DNA of 64,000 nucleotides from Rhodobacter sp. GTDB taxonomy: Bacteria > Pseudomonadota > Alphaproteobacteria > Rhodobacterales > Rhodobacteraceae. This document shows, piece by piece, positions 35,500 to 45,048 of the stretch (position 1 is the stretch's first letter; the number at the start of each line of letters is the position of its first letter). Made by a program: the position numbers and the translations under genes. The stretch is from contig JASJDP010000001.1 in assembly GCA_030065095.1 (NCBI GenBank), positions 124,001-188,000 of the forward strand, written 5' to 3'. The notes beneath the pieces were generated by a model. That model was not told where the DNA came from, made no database searches, and worked only from the letters and a program-made list of their open reading frames with translations.

Positions 35500-37490
35500 C
35501 CGATCCACTCGACGATCTGAAGGCCGCGTTCGACGCGGCCACCCGGCCGCCGGATACCGTGAAGAGGGCCGATACGCTGACCCGTGCGCAAGAAATCTTC
35601 GACCGCTCCCAAGGATCGGCCGCGCCGGTGCGTCCTAGATCCGACCGCCCGTTGTTCTGGGCGGGTATCGGACAAGGAGCAGGACAGATGTTTGCAACCC
35701 TCACCTCGCGCCCCGCGCTGACAGCCACCACCGCACTGGTCGCCATTGGCTTGATCGCCTTGGTGCCCATACTGCGTCAGGGCCCTCAGGTTCCCGGCCT
35801 GGGCGTTGAGGAAGCCGAGATTGCCGTTCGGCAGCAAGATAAAGCCGTTACGGGATTGGACGCGGCGACACCCGAGCCGGTCATCGAACCGATGATCATG
35901 GCTGATGAATCGGCCCCGGCGCTCGATAACCGGCTGCGCCTTGGCATCACCGAACAGCGCCTGCAGCCCTCAACGTCTGCGCCTGCCGGTGCCGCGCGGG
36001 AAACCTTCGCGATGGAGGCCGACAGCGCCGTTTCCGGTCTGGTCCTCGAACACCCGGCGCCAATGCCGGACATCGCCGTCCGGCCCGAGGCGAACACCGA
36101 AGCCTTCGCCAACGAAGACCCGAACCCGGTCAAGGTGGCCAGCGAAGAGCCGGTCTCGACCTTTTCGATCGATGTCGACACGGCCTCGTACAGTGTGGTG
36201 CGCTCGTCCCTGATGAACGGATACCTGCCGCCGGCCGAGGCCGTGCGCGTCGAAGAGATGGTGAACTATTTCCCCTACGACTATCCCGCCCCGACGGCCG
36301 ATGGCGCCCCGTTCCGTACAACTGTCACGCTCCTTGAAACGCCGTGGAACTCCGGCACGCAGCTCATGCACGTCGCGCTGCAGGGCAGGCTGCCCGCTAT
36401 CGAAGACCGCCCGCCCCTGAACCTGGTCTTCCTGATCGATACCTCCGGGTCGATGGATCAGGCCAACAAGCTGCCTCTGCTGAAGCAAAGCTTCCGCCTG
36501 ATGCTGGGCCAGCTTCGCCCCGACGATCAGGTCGCCATCGTTACCTATGCCGGCAGCGCGGGCCGTGTGCTGGACGCCACCCCTGCACGCGAGCGCGCAA
36601 CGATCCTTGCCGCCCTCGACCGGCTCGACGCGGGCGGCTCCACCGCCGGGCAAGAAGGGCTGCAGCAGGCCTACGCAACCGCCGAGGGCATGGCCGAAGA
36701 CGGAGACGTCACGCGCGTGATCCTGGCCACCGACGGCGATTTCAACGTCGGCATCCACGACCCCGAAGAGCTGGAAGCCTTCATCGCCGGAAAACGCGAC
36801 AGCGGCACCTACCTTTCCGTTCTCGGCTTTGGCCGTGGCAATCTGGACGATGCGACGATGCAGGCGCTTGCGCAAAACGGCAATGGCCAGGCCGCCTATA
36901 TCGATACACTCAGCGAGGCGCAGAAAGTGCTTGTCGACCAACTTACCGGCGCGTTGTTTCCAATCGCAAACGACGTCAAGATACAGGTCGAGTTCAACCC
37001 CGCCGAGATCGCCGAATACCGCCTGATAGGGTACGAGACCCGTGCGCTTCGCCGCGAGGATTTCAACAACGACAGGGTCGATGCCGGCGAGATCGGCGCA
37101 GGGCACACCGTCACCGCGCTTTATGAGATCACGCCGGTCGGCTCTCCGGCGATTCTTAACGACCCGCTGCGTTTCGCCGCCGAGCGTGGAACCGCAGGTG
37201 ACACCGACGAACTCGCCTTCCTGCGGTTGCGCTACAAGAAGCCCGGCGAAGACGCCAGCCAGCTGATCGAACTGCCGATCACGCCCGCCATGCAGGGCAA
37301 CGGCGAAGAAAGCGACTTCGCTGCCGCCATTGCGGGCTTCGGCCAGCTTCTGCAGGGCAGCACCTATCTTGGCGATTGGTCCTATACAGACGCAATTGCA
37401 CTGGCCGAGCCGGCCATCGGCGCCGATCCCTTCGGCTACCGCCGTGAGGCCGTAACGCTGATGCGGCTGGCCGAGAGCCTGTCGCAATAG
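35496..37490 (+). CDS. von Willebrand A protein (YfbK-like) with anti-sigma-like N-terminus
   Basis: 664 residues. Residues 1-70 are charged and cytoplasmic; one membrane span at about 73-93; then a linker, the YfbK N-terminal segment (about 215-290, STFSIDVDTASYSVVR), a VWA domain starting near 308 with MIDAS D315/S317/S319 (LIDTSGSM), and a DUF3520-like C-terminal part (about 490-664). Coupled by ATGA to the ECF sigma gene, the N-terminal cytoplasmic piece occupies the place of an anti-sigma factor. The VWA part would sense or bind something in the periplasm. A strong terminator follows. Confidence 0.85.
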   Translation: MTDPLDDLKAAFDAATRPPDTVKRADTLTRAQEIFDRSQGSAAPVRPRSDRPLFWAGIGQGAGQMFATLTSRPALTATTALVAIGLIALVPILRQGPQVPGLGVEEAEIAVRQQDKAVTGLDAATPEPVIEPMIMADESAPALDNRLRLGITEQRLQPSTSAPAGAARETFAMEADSAVSGLVLEHPAPMPDIAVRPEANTEAFANEDPNPVKVASEEPVSTFSIDVDTASYSVVRSSLMNGYLPPAEAVRVEEMVNYFPYDYPAPTADGAPFRTTVTLLETPWNSGTQLMHVALQGRLPAIEDRPPLNLVFLIDTSGSMDQANKLPLLKQSFRLMLGQLRPDDQVAIVTYAGSAGRVLDATPARERATILAALDRLDAGGSTAGQEGLQQAYATAEGMAEDGDVTRVILATDGDFNVGIHDPEELEAFIAGKRDSGTYLSVLGFGRGNLDDATMQALAQNGNGQAAYIDTLSEAQKVLVDQLTGALFPIANDVKIQVEFNPAEIAEYRLIGYETRALRREDFNNDRVDAGEIGAGHTVTALYEITPVGSPAILNDPLRFAAERGTAGDTDELAFLRLRYKKPGEDASQLIELPITPAMQGNGEESDFAAAIAGFGQLLQGSTYLGDWSYTDAIALAEPAIGADPFGYRREAVTLMRLAESLSQ

Positions 37491-37505
37491 TTTCGAGCGA
37501 TGACG

Positions 37506-37542
37506 GGGCGCCCGGGTCACTTGAGCGACCGGGCGCCCTTTT
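37506..37542 (+). terminator. Rho-independent terminator
   Basis: GGGCGCCCGG (37506-37515) pairs perfectly with CCGGGCGCCC (37529-37538); a TTTT run follows. It ends the sigma/VWA transcript just before the convergent urtE gene. Confidence 0.9.
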
Positions 37543-37545
37543 CCG

Positions 37546-38241
37546 TCAGACCGAAACCGCCGCCAGCAATCGATCGCGGTCCAGGTCGGCCTTCGCCCCG
37601 CTCAACTGCACCGCACCGCGTTCCAGAACGTAGAATTTATCGGCGATGTCATAGGCGAAGCTGAAATATTGCTCGACCAGCACGATCGCCATGTCGCCTG
37701 TGTTGCGAAGGTAGGAGATCACCCGCCCGATCTGCTGGATGATGTTGGGCTGGATCCCCTCGGTGGGCTCGTCGAGCAACAGCAGCCTTGGTTTCATGAT
37801 CAGCGCACGTGCGATCGCCAGTTGCTGCTGTTGCCCACCCGAGAGATCGCCGCCGCGGCGGTTCAGGAAGTCCTTCAGGATCGGGAACAGATCGAAAATC
37901 TCCTCTGGAATCCGGCGCTCGCTTCGCGGCAGGCAGGCATACCCGGTTTCCAGATTCTCGCGAACCGTCAGCAGCGGAAAGATGTCGCGGCCCTGCGGCA
38001 CGTATCCCACCCGCTTTTTCGCCAGCACATGGGCCGGTGCGCGACCGATGTCTTCGTCGCCCAGCCGGTAGCGGCCGCCCGATCGCGGATGCACGCCCGA
38101 CAACGCCTTCAGCAGCGAGGTCTTGCCGACCCCGTTTGTGCCCATCACACAGGTCACCTGGCCGGTTTCGGCGGTCAGGTCGATGCCGTTCAGGATCCGG
38201 CTGCCACCATAGTGCAAGGTCAGGTTCTCGATCTCCAGCAT
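37546..38241 (-). CDS. urtE: Urea ABC transporter ATP-binding protein UrtE
   Basis: 231 residues, LivF-like. Walker A GTNGVGKTS, signature LSGGQQQQ, Walker B LLLDEPTEGIQPNII. The GIQP stretch after Walker B is typical of UrtE. Last gene of the urt operon on the minus strand; two bases separate it from urtD. Confidence 0.94.
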   Translation of the reverse strand: MLEIENLTLHYGGSRILNGIDLTAETGQVTCVMGTNGVGKTSLLKALSGVHPRSGGRYRLGDEDIGRAPAHVLAKKRVGYVPQGRDIFPLLTVRENLETGYACLPRSERRIPEEIFDLFPILKDFLNRRGGDLSGGQQQQLAIARALIMKPRLLLLDEPTEGIQPNIIQQIGRVISYLRNTGDMAIVLVEQYFSFAYDIADKFYVLERGAVQLSGAKADLDRDRLLAAVSV

Positions 38242-38243
38242 GC

Positions 38244-38984
38244 TTAACGTCCCAGGTAAACGTCGATGACCTGGCGGTTCTGCGTAACGTGATCGATGGA
38301 CCCCTCGGCCAATACCGACCCCTCGTGCAGAACCGTCACCTTGCAGCCGAGGCGGCGCACGAACTCCATGTCGTGCTCGACCACCACAACGGCGCGCGTC
38401 TTCGCCGCCTCTTTCAGCAGATCCGTCGTGTGCTCGCGCTCCGCAGGCGTCATGCCCGCCGCCGGTTCGTCAACCAGCAGAAGCCGCGGTTCCTGTGCCA
38501 GAAGCATGCCGATCTCGAGCCACTGTTTCTGCCCATGGCTGAGTTCGCCCGCCTTGCGGGCCAATGCCGGGGCAAGGCCGATTTCCTCGGCCAGTTCGAC
38601 GACGCGGTCCGCATCGGTCCGCGAGGGGCGGAAGAACAGCACTGCAAGCGGCCTGCGGTCTTTTTTCAGTGCCATCAGCAGGTTGTCGAAAACGGTCTGA
38701 TCCTCGAACACCGTCGGGCGCTGAAACTTCCGGCCAACGCCTGCCTGAGCGATCCGGGCCTCGGACATCCGAAGCAGATTGTCGCTGCGATCCCCCCAGA
38801 CGACGTGACCCTCGTCGGGCCTTGTCTTGCCGGTGATGATGTCCATGAAGGTGGTCTTGCCGGCCCCGTTGGGACCGATCACCGCGCGCAATTCCCGCGG
38901 GCCGATCTGGAAGGACAGGTTGTTGATCGCCTGGAACCCGTCGAACGAGACCGAGACGCCGGAGACCTCGAGCAGAGTGCTCAT
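38244..38984 (-). CDS. urtD: Urea ABC transporter ATP-binding protein UrtD
   Basis: 246 residues from the ATG at 38984 with GGAGG upstream. LivG-like: Walker A GPNGAGKTT, GRKFQRPTVF, signature LSHGQKQWLEIGM (the LSHGQ variant and KQWLEI are hallmarks of UrtD), Walker B LLLVDEPAAGMTPAE. Overlaps urtC by ATGA. Confidence 0.94.
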   Translation of the reverse strand: MSTLLEVSGVSVSFDGFQAINNLSFQIGPRELRAVIGPNGAGKTTFMDIITGKTRPDEGHVVWGDRSDNLLRMSEARIAQAGVGRKFQRPTVFEDQTVFDNLLMALKKDRRPLAVLFFRPSRTDADRVVELAEEIGLAPALARKAGELSHGQKQWLEIGMLLAQEPRLLLVDEPAAGMTPAEREHTTDLLKEAAKTRAVVVVEHDMEFVRRLGCKVTVLHEGSVLAEGSIDHVTQNRQVIDVYLGR

Positions 38985-40312
38985 TCCTCCGCCTCCCTTT
39001 CGCGCAGCGCGCCCGGCTCGGGCCCAAGATCCGCGCCATGCCGTTCCGGCGAACGCCGTTTTGCGATCAGATCGAAAAGGCCGCCGATGCCACTGGGGAA
39101 AAACAGCGTGACGACCACAAAGGACAGCCCCAGCAGCACCGTCCACCAGTCGACCCAATGAACCGTGTAGAACCCAAGGTCGATGTCCGGCGCCTGCCCG
39201 CCGGTGAACCATGTCGAGACCAGGCTGACGAAAGCTGCGCCGATCACCGCGCCGTAGAGCCGCCCGCGGCCACCGATGGCCACCCAGACGGCCAAATAGA
39301 TTGAGGCAATGGGTGCGATCTCGGCCGGGTTGATGATGCCTGCCTGCGGATAGTAGAGCGCGCCGGCGATACCTGCGATCACGGCCGTCAGAGTAAAGAT
39401 GAACAGCTTGAAGCCTTCGACCGAATACCCCAGAAACCGCACCCGTGTCTCGTCGTCCCGGATGCCGCGGATCACGCTGCCGAATTTACCCGAGACCACC
39501 CAGGCGCAAAGCAGATAGCCTGCAGCCAGCGCCAGGGCCGACCCCCAGAAGAACCACATCGAGACGGTTGCCTGCGGCACGCCGTCAAGCCCCGGCAGGT
39601 TCTGCAGGCCCGACAGCCCGTTGTTGCCTCGCAGGCCGCTGTCGTTCTGGAAGAGGTGAAGCGACAGCGCCAGCGTCATGGCCTGGGTCAGGATCGACAG
39701 GTAGACACCCGTGACCCGGCTGCGGAAGGCGAGCCAGCCGAAGACCAGCGCCAGCAGGCCGGGCACCAGCACCGCAGCCGCAAGCTGAAGCGGCAACGAA
39801 TGGGCAAGGGCCCATAGAGCCGGGAACTCGGACCCTCCGACGACGCCAAAGATCTGGATTGCGATCGCGTCGGAGATCTCTGTCGGCGTCGGCGGAAGTT
39901 TCGCGGCCGAGAGGCTTTGCGCGACGATAAGCTCGGTCCGCGCGTACATCAGCCACATGCCGATGGCGTAGCCGCCAAGGCCGAAGAACGCCATGTGCCC
40001 GAGGCTGAGGATGCCGCAGTACCCCCAGACCAGATCCATCGCGACCGCGACAAGGCAGAGGCAGAGGGTTTTGCCCAGCGTCTTGACGAAGCTTGTAGAT
40101 ACGATGCCGAGGCCGAAGGCCTCGCTGAGCAGCGTGACGCACAGAGTGAAGATTGCGAGGCACGCAAGAAAGATCAGGACCGACGGGTGTCGGATGATGA
40201 AAGGCTTTGCGCCGCCCCCCGGCATCGCGCCGGTCGGGGGTCCTGTCCGCCCTGCGGGGACCCGGGAATATTTCCGGCCAGAGGAAGACGGAAGCGTGGC
40301 GTCAGTGGACAT
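38981..40312 (-). CDS. urtC: Urea ABC transporter permease UrtC
   Basis: 443 residues, LivM-like with about ten membrane spans. Conserved DLVWGYCGILSLGHMAFFGLGGYAIGMWL, then GNNGLSGLQNLPG and the C-terminal WVDWWTVLLG. The first 35 residues are a Pro/Gly-rich cytoplasmic lead. It pairs with UrtB to form the channel. Three bases separate it from urtB. Confidence 0.94.
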   Translation of the reverse strand: MSTDATLPSSSGRKYSRVPAGRTGPPTGAMPGGGAKPFIIRHPSVLIFLACLAIFTLCVTLLSEAFGLGIVSTSFVKTLGKTLCLCLVAVAMDLVWGYCGILSLGHMAFFGLGGYAIGMWLMYARTELIVAQSLSAAKLPPTPTEISDAIAIQIFGVVGGSEFPALWALAHSLPLQLAAAVLVPGLLALVFGWLAFRSRVTGVYLSILTQAMTLALSLHLFQNDSGLRGNNGLSGLQNLPGLDGVPQATVSMWFFWGSALALAAGYLLCAWVVSGKFGSVIRGIRDDETRVRFLGYSVEGFKLFIFTLTAVIAGIAGALYYPQAGIINPAEIAPIASIYLAVWVAIGGRGRLYGAVIGAAFVSLVSTWFTGGQAPDIDLGFYTVHWVDWWTVLLGLSFVVVTLFFPSGIGGLFDLIAKRRSPERHGADLGPEPGALREREAEE

Positions 40313-40315
40313 CCG

Positions 40316-42271
40316 TCACGCCTCGGCCGCGCGGCCCTTGAGGGCGATGATCCCCTTGGGCCGGAACTGAATAAAGAGGATGATGAAGAGGATCATGTAG
40401 GTCTGGGCCGCAAGCGTGTTCGATGGGTTCAGCCATTCGATCCCCTTCTGCAGGAACCCGACCAGGGTCGCGCCGAGAAGCGTGCCCCAGATATTGCCGA
40501 CACCGCCCACGACGACGGTCATGAAGGACTGCACGATATAGTCCTGGCCCATCTCGGACGTGACCTTTGCGTAAAGCCCGATCGTGACGCCCGCGACGCC
40601 GGCGATGCCCGACCCGAGCCCGAAGGTCAGCATGTTGATCCGGTCCGGGTTGATCCCCATCGAGGCCGCCATGCGCGGGTTCTGCGTGACGGCGCGGACC
40701 TCGAGCCCCAGGCGGGTGCGGCGCATGATGAACAGGAACACCGCCAGGAAGAACAGCGCCATCACAAAGATCGCGATGCGGATATAGCTGATCGACACGA
40801 CGTCGTTCAGCACCAGGGCGCCGCTGAGCCAATCCGGCGACGTCAGCGGCCGGGCCTGGGTGCCGAAGATGTTCTTGGCGATCTGCTGCAGTGCGATGGA
40901 GATACCGAAGGTGGCGAGCAGTGTCTCGAGCGGCCGATGATAAAGCCAGCGGATCACCAGCCGCTCCATCGTCACGCCGGCGCCGAAGGTCACTGCGAAG
41001 GCCAGCGGCAGGGCGATGGCGATCGAAAGCGTGTAGTCGGGCACAAAAAGCTGAACGACATAGCCGGTATAGGCGCCCATCATGATAAACTCGCCATGCG
41101 CCATGTTGATCACGCCCATCACGCCAAAGGTGATGGCCAGCCCGATGGCGGCGAGAAAGTAGATGGAGGCAAGGCTGAGGGCATCGAGCGTCAGGTCCGC
41201 GGCCTGGTTCAGGCCGACACTCCGGTCGATCGCCGCCAAGGCCTGCAGCGCGGCCTGCGCCACACCGGGCGGCGCGGCGCTGAAGGTCTCATAGAAGCTG
41301 TGCGCCGCCAGGGCGGCATCGACATCGGCTTCGGTAGCGAGTGCGTCGACCTGGTCCCGGCGCGCCAATTCTGCATAAGCAAGATCACGTGCCGCGTCGG
41401 TGTTCAAATCGGCAACCTGAATGCCAGCGACCTCGCCGCCCACGATATGCGCGATCAACGCCGCACGCTGGTTCTCACGGCTGATCCGCGGCGGCGCGAG
41501 GCCGGTTTCGACCAGCAGCGTGTAAGCGTCATCGCGTGCCAGATCCGTGCCTGGAACCAGGATGCGCGCAATCGCTGGGCCCTGCGGTGCGGCCCCCGCC
41601 ACGACCCCGCGCGTTGTCGCCACCAAGGGATTGAGCGTGGCGCGCACATCGACGCCCAAATCCCCCGCAAAGCCCTCGATGGCCGCAATCCGCGCGGCCT
41701 CGTCCGGGTCGAAGCGGATCGTCAACAGCCGCTCGAGCCGCGCCTTGCGCGCTTTCAGCGACAGGTCCGGGTCGGCGCCGCTCCCCGATCGCAGAGCCGC
41801 CAGGTGCGACGCTTCGGGATCGCGTTCAATGGCATCGAGCGCAGCTGCGCGTTGCACGGGATCGGGGTCATTGAGCTGAAACTGCACCAGCGCCGCTGCG
41901 ATCATGCCGCGGATGCCGCTGTTGGGCTTTAGCTGCTTCAGCGCGCGTTTCCCGGCGCTGCCGATCTCTACCGCGCTCGCAATATCTATGAGGGTGTAGC
42001 TGTCTGTGCCTTTCTCGGCATAGACGAATAGCCCGTCTTCCTTGCGCAGCCACAATTCCTTGGCCTGCCATTTCTCCAAAACGCTGCGCGCCTCTGGCAA
42101 GCCGCTCGCGGCCAGCGCGTCGATTGCAGGCCCGATGGTTTTGCGCGAGCTTTTTTCGATGATCTCCCGATGCTCCTGCAACAGCGCCTGAATTGCACTG
42201 GGCGCCTGCGCCGTGGCGGGCGCGGCAAGCCAGAGCGCATATACGGTCAGAAGCTGCAGAAAACGTGGCAT
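40316..42271 (-). CDS. urtB: Urea ABC transporter permease UrtB with N-terminal periplasmic domain
   Basis: 651 residues from the ATG at 42271; signal-like segment at 1-22, an alpha-helical HEAT-like soluble domain to about 350, then a LivH-like permease of about 300 residues (GLAITFGVMGVINMAHGEFIMMGAYTGY, LLATFGISIALQQ). The long N-terminal part is a known feature of UrtB in proteobacteria. Sits 65 bp after urtA. Confidence 0.93.
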   Translation of the reverse strand: MPRFLQLLTVYALWLAAPATAQAPSAIQALLQEHREIIEKSSRKTIGPAIDALAASGLPEARSVLEKWQAKELWLRKEDGLFVYAEKGTDSYTLIDIASAVEIGSAGKRALKQLKPNSGIRGMIAAALVQFQLNDPDPVQRAAALDAIERDPEASHLAALRSGSGADPDLSLKARKARLERLLTIRFDPDEAARIAAIEGFAGDLGVDVRATLNPLVATTRGVVAGAAPQGPAIARILVPGTDLARDDAYTLLVETGLAPPRISRENQRAALIAHIVGGEVAGIQVADLNTDAARDLAYAELARRDQVDALATEADVDAALAAHSFYETFSAAPPGVAQAALQALAAIDRSVGLNQAADLTLDALSLASIYFLAAIGLAITFGVMGVINMAHGEFIMMGAYTGYVVQLFVPDYTLSIAIALPLAFAVTFGAGVTMERLVIRWLYHRPLETLLATFGISIALQQIAKNIFGTQARPLTSPDWLSGALVLNDVVSISYIRIAIFVMALFFLAVFLFIMRRTRLGLEVRAVTQNPRMAASMGINPDRINMLTFGLGSGIAGVAGVTIGLYAKVTSEMGQDYIVQSFMTVVVGGVGNIWGTLLGATLVGFLQKGIEWLNPSNTLAAQTYMILFIILFIQFRPKGIIALKGRAAEA

Positions 42272-42336
42272 GGCACCCCGGAAGAGGCGGACCAGGGGAG
42301 TGTTGCACACCCCCGGCCCGGGTTTCGGTCAGACCG

Positions 42337-43617
42337 TCAGTAGTTCGACTTGATCTGCACACAAGTTGAGGTCGCGGTGTTGTACATACCGCAGCCAAGC
42401 TCTTGCCAGTCACTGACCAGCACCGCCGATTCCTCAAGGTAATCGGTCCAGGCATCGCCCGGCACCTCTTCGGTCTGGCTGATGATGTCGAACTGTCCGT
42501 CCTCCTGAATTTCACCGATCAGGACAGGCTTGGCGAGATGGTGATTGGGCAGCATCACGGCGGTACCGCCGGTCAGGTTGGGGAATTCCTGACCGTACAT
42601 CGCCGTCCGCACAGCGTCGACGTCGGTTGTGCCCGCATCAACCACAGCGTTCACCCACATGTTGAAGCCGATGTAGTGCGCCTCCATCGGGTCGTTGGTC
42701 ACGCGTTCTTCGCCCATCCGTGCCTTCCAGGCCTCGACCCACGCCTCGTTGGCCTCGCTCTCGGCGGACTGGAAGTAGTTCCAGGCAGCCAGGTGACCCA
42801 CGAGGTTCGACGTGTCGAGGCCCGACAACTCCTCCTCGCCGACCGAGAAGGCCACGACGGGGATGTCATCTGCGCTGACACCGGCGGCCGCCAGTTCCTT
42901 GTAGAAACCGACATTGGCGTCGCCATTGATCGTGCTGATCACACCGACCTTCTTGCCCTCGGCCCCCAGCGCCACGACATCGGCCACGATCTTCGACCAA
43001 TCGGAATGGCCGAACGGCGTGTAATTGACGAAGATGTCGCTTTCGGGGATGTCCTTTGACTGCAGGTAGCTTTCGAGGATGTTGTTCGTGGTCCGGGGAT
43101 AGACATAGTCGGTGCCCAAAAGCGCGAACTTTTCGACCTCGAGCTCTTCGAGGAAATAATCCGTTGCCGGTATCGCCTGCTGGTTCGGTGCGGCGCCGGT
43201 GTAGAACACGTTCTTGGAGCTTTCCTCGCCTTCGTACTGCACCGGGTAAAACAGCAGACCGTTCAGCTCCTCGATCACCGGCAGCACCGATTTGCGGCTG
43301 ACCGATGTCCAATTGCCGAAGATCACGTCGACCTCGTGCACGGTCAGCAGTTCCCGGGCCTTCTCGGCAAACAGCGGCCAGTCCGAAGCGGGGTCGACCA
43401 CGACCGCCTCGAGCTCGCAGCCCAGAACCCCGCCCTTCTCGTTCTGCTGTTCCACCAGCATCAGCATGGTGTCTTTGAGCGTGGTTTCGGAAATCGCCAT
43501 GGTGCCGGACAACGAGTGCAAAACGCCCACCTTGATGGGGCACTCCTGAGCCGCCGCAGGCAGGCTGAGCGCCCCCAAAAGCGCGGTGGACGCGAGAAGA
43601 CGAACGGTTATTGGCAT
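42337..43617 (-). CDS. urtA: Urea ABC transporter substrate-binding protein UrtA
   Basis: 426 residues from the ATG at 43617 (GGAGG upstream). Signal peptide 1-23 (LSLPAAAQE). Amide-binding family: IKVGVLHSLSGTMAISET, FYPVQYEGEESSKNVFYTGAAPNQQ, TDYVYPRTTNN, and EAHYIGFNMW are diagnostic of UrtA/FmdD. It captures urea (or short amides) in the periplasm at low nitrogen. First gene of the operon; no urease or urea carboxylase genes are adjacent in this window, so breakdown must be encoded elsewhere. Confidence 0.95.
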   Translation of the reverse strand: MPITVRLLASTALLGALSLPAAAQECPIKVGVLHSLSGTMAISETTLKDTMLMLVEQQNEKGGVLGCELEAVVVDPASDWPLFAEKARELLTVHEVDVIFGNWTSVSRKSVLPVIEELNGLLFYPVQYEGEESSKNVFYTGAAPNQQAIPATDYFLEELEVEKFALLGTDYVYPRTTNNILESYLQSKDIPESDIFVNYTPFGHSDWSKIVADVVALGAEGKKVGVISTINGDANVGFYKELAAAGVSADDIPVVAFSVGEEELSGLDTSNLVGHLAAWNYFQSAESEANEAWVEAWKARMGEERVTNDPMEAHYIGFNMWVNAVVDAGTTDVDAVRTAMYGQEFPNLTGGTAVMLPNHHLAKPVLIGEIQEDGQFDIISQTEEVPGDAWTDYLEESAVLVSDWQELGCGMYNTATSTCVQIKSNY

Positions 43618-44022
43618 GGATATCCTCCATGCAGGGCGCGGGATCGCTTGCGGAATGTTAAGAGAACCGCATATACCCTGCTCCCTGCAGCTTTGTGTTG
43701 CGATCAGTGTGGCGGCCGGTGCGATGTCCAGTCTTCCGGTCGTCACACGCCTCGATCGGGCGCAAGCGTATCGATCGGACGTCCTGTTACTTGCGGCAGT
43801 GCAGCAAGATCGCAATCGCGCATCGCATCCGCATCTGTGAACCGGCTGGCTTCGCCTATATTTCAAGCTAATTTCCGGATTCTGCCAAAAAACCATGCGG
43901 AACTGATCGTTTGACTGCTTCGAATCGCACGCGCGAGCCCGCATTGCCGTCGACCCAATTCTATTGCTTGTCGCCACACCGTGTGCGTGAAGGAGCGTCT
44001 TCGGCGCATTTCGCGAACTGGC
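43618..44022. other. Upstream region of urtA, no gene seen
   Basis: 405 bp that must hold the urt promoter on the minus strand. I found no convincing sigma-54 (TGGCAC-N5-TTGC) or NtrC site. The DNA is lower in GC than the neighbours. It ends at the IS30 remnant. Confidence 0.55.
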
Positions 44023-44130
44023 TCAACGGCCCAGCCGGCGCGCGATCTCCGTCTTCGAAAGCCCCATCTCCATCAAGCCGCGCAGGCGGCAACGCTCCTC
44101 AAGCGTGAAGTGGCTGTATCTCTGTCCCAT
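44023..44130 (-). pseudogene. IS30-family transposase N-terminal stub
   Basis: 35 residues from the ATG at 44130. They match the start of IS30-type transposases: RYSHFTLEERCRLRGLMEMG followed by LSKTEIARRLGR, the helix-turn-helix that binds the terminal repeats. A TGA replaces the next codon, where an HRSTI-like stretch is expected, and the DDE domain is missing. It marks an old insertion at the left edge of the degraded polyketide region. Confidence 0.8.
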
Positions 44131-44183
44131 GGCGATCCCGGACATACCGGGTGTCGCACTTGGAATTGAAATCTAGCGCCGTC

Positions 44184-44472
44184 CCCGACGCACGGCTGAA
44201 GCAGACCTACGGCCTGTCCGAAATCGGTGATCCGGCGCGGTGCCGGACGCATTGTCAACATATCGTCGGCGAATGCGGTGCGCGGGCATACCGGGGTTGC
44301 CGTCTATTCGGCGACCAAAACAGCGCTGGGCGGCATGACGCGCAGCCTTGCGCGAGAGCTTGGGCCCCGGAACATCCAGGTCAACTCGCTCGCACCGGGC
44401 TATTTTCAAAGCGATATGGTGGGCGATCTGCCGGAGGGTGCGACAGCGCGCATCAAACGGCGCGCGCCGCTG
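44184..44472 (+). pseudogene. Fragments of acyl-AMP ligase and SDR (ketoreductase-like)
   Basis: In one frame about 44184-44231 reads ARLKQTYGLSEIGDP, matching the A5 motif of acyl-adenylating enzymes. The frame starting at 44227 then gives 82 residues of an SDR/FabG-type C-terminal half: GRIVNISSANA, the active-site YSATK (Y27, K31) and RNIQVNSLAPGY. The N-terminal half with the coenzyme site is gone, and the frame runs straight into ketosynthase sequence, so a deletion fused two genes. The ligase part is short and less certain. Confidence 0.65.
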
Positions 44473-44994
44473 GAGGTCGAGGCGCTGCGCCGCTGCATTG
44501 CCACGGATCCCGACGTGCAGGCGGGCGGATGCTGGCTCGGGTCGGTCAAAACGAACATCGGACACCTGGAGCAGACGGCGGGCGTCGCCTCGCTGATCAA
44601 GGCCGCGACGGCGCTCGACCGCGGCTAGGTGCCCCCATCACTGAATTTCGAAATGCCGAATCCGCGCATTGATTTCGATGGCGGCCCGTTCCCGATTCCG
44701 ACCGCCGCCACCGTCTGGCCCAACACCAAAAGACCGCGCCGAGCCGCGGTCAATTCCCTTGGCCTTGGGGGCACAAACGCGTTCATGATCTTGCAAGAGG
44801 CGCCGGTCCGAAAAGCAAAACCGGCAGTGGAGCCCGCGCGCCAGCTTCTTGCGCCGAGCGCCCGCTCGCCGGCGGCGCTCGGCGAACTCTCGGGGCGCTG
44901 GCGGACCCGGCTGGCCCGGACAAGTGGGGCCGAGACCACTGCGCTTTGTTCCGCAGCGCTGCAGCATGCGGCGCACCATGACTATCGCCGGACC
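44473..44994 (+). pseudogene. Ketosynthase C-terminal piece and start of acyltransferase linker
   Basis: EVEALRRC is followed by CWLGSVKTNIGHLEQTAGVASLIKAA, the conserved C-terminal KS stretch with the NIGH histidine. The upstream part with the active-site Cys and HGTGT is absent. After ALDRG an in-frame TAG (44626-44628) interrupts the reading, then the same frame resumes with VPPSLNFEMPNPRIDFDGG and LGLGGTNAFMILQEAP to 44805. Residues to about 44994 look like the KS-AT linker (LLAPSARSPAALGELSGRW); the AT core is deleted. Confidence 0.8.
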
Positions 44995-45048
44995 TGCACC
45001 GGGAAAGACACGCAGGAGCGCATCGATGCAGGTCCGGCGAGCCTTTAC

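Noticed and set aside
43618-44022. NtrC/sigma-54 promoter for urtA
   Set aside because: No TGGCAC-N5-TTGC or NtrC palindrome could be found on the minus strand.
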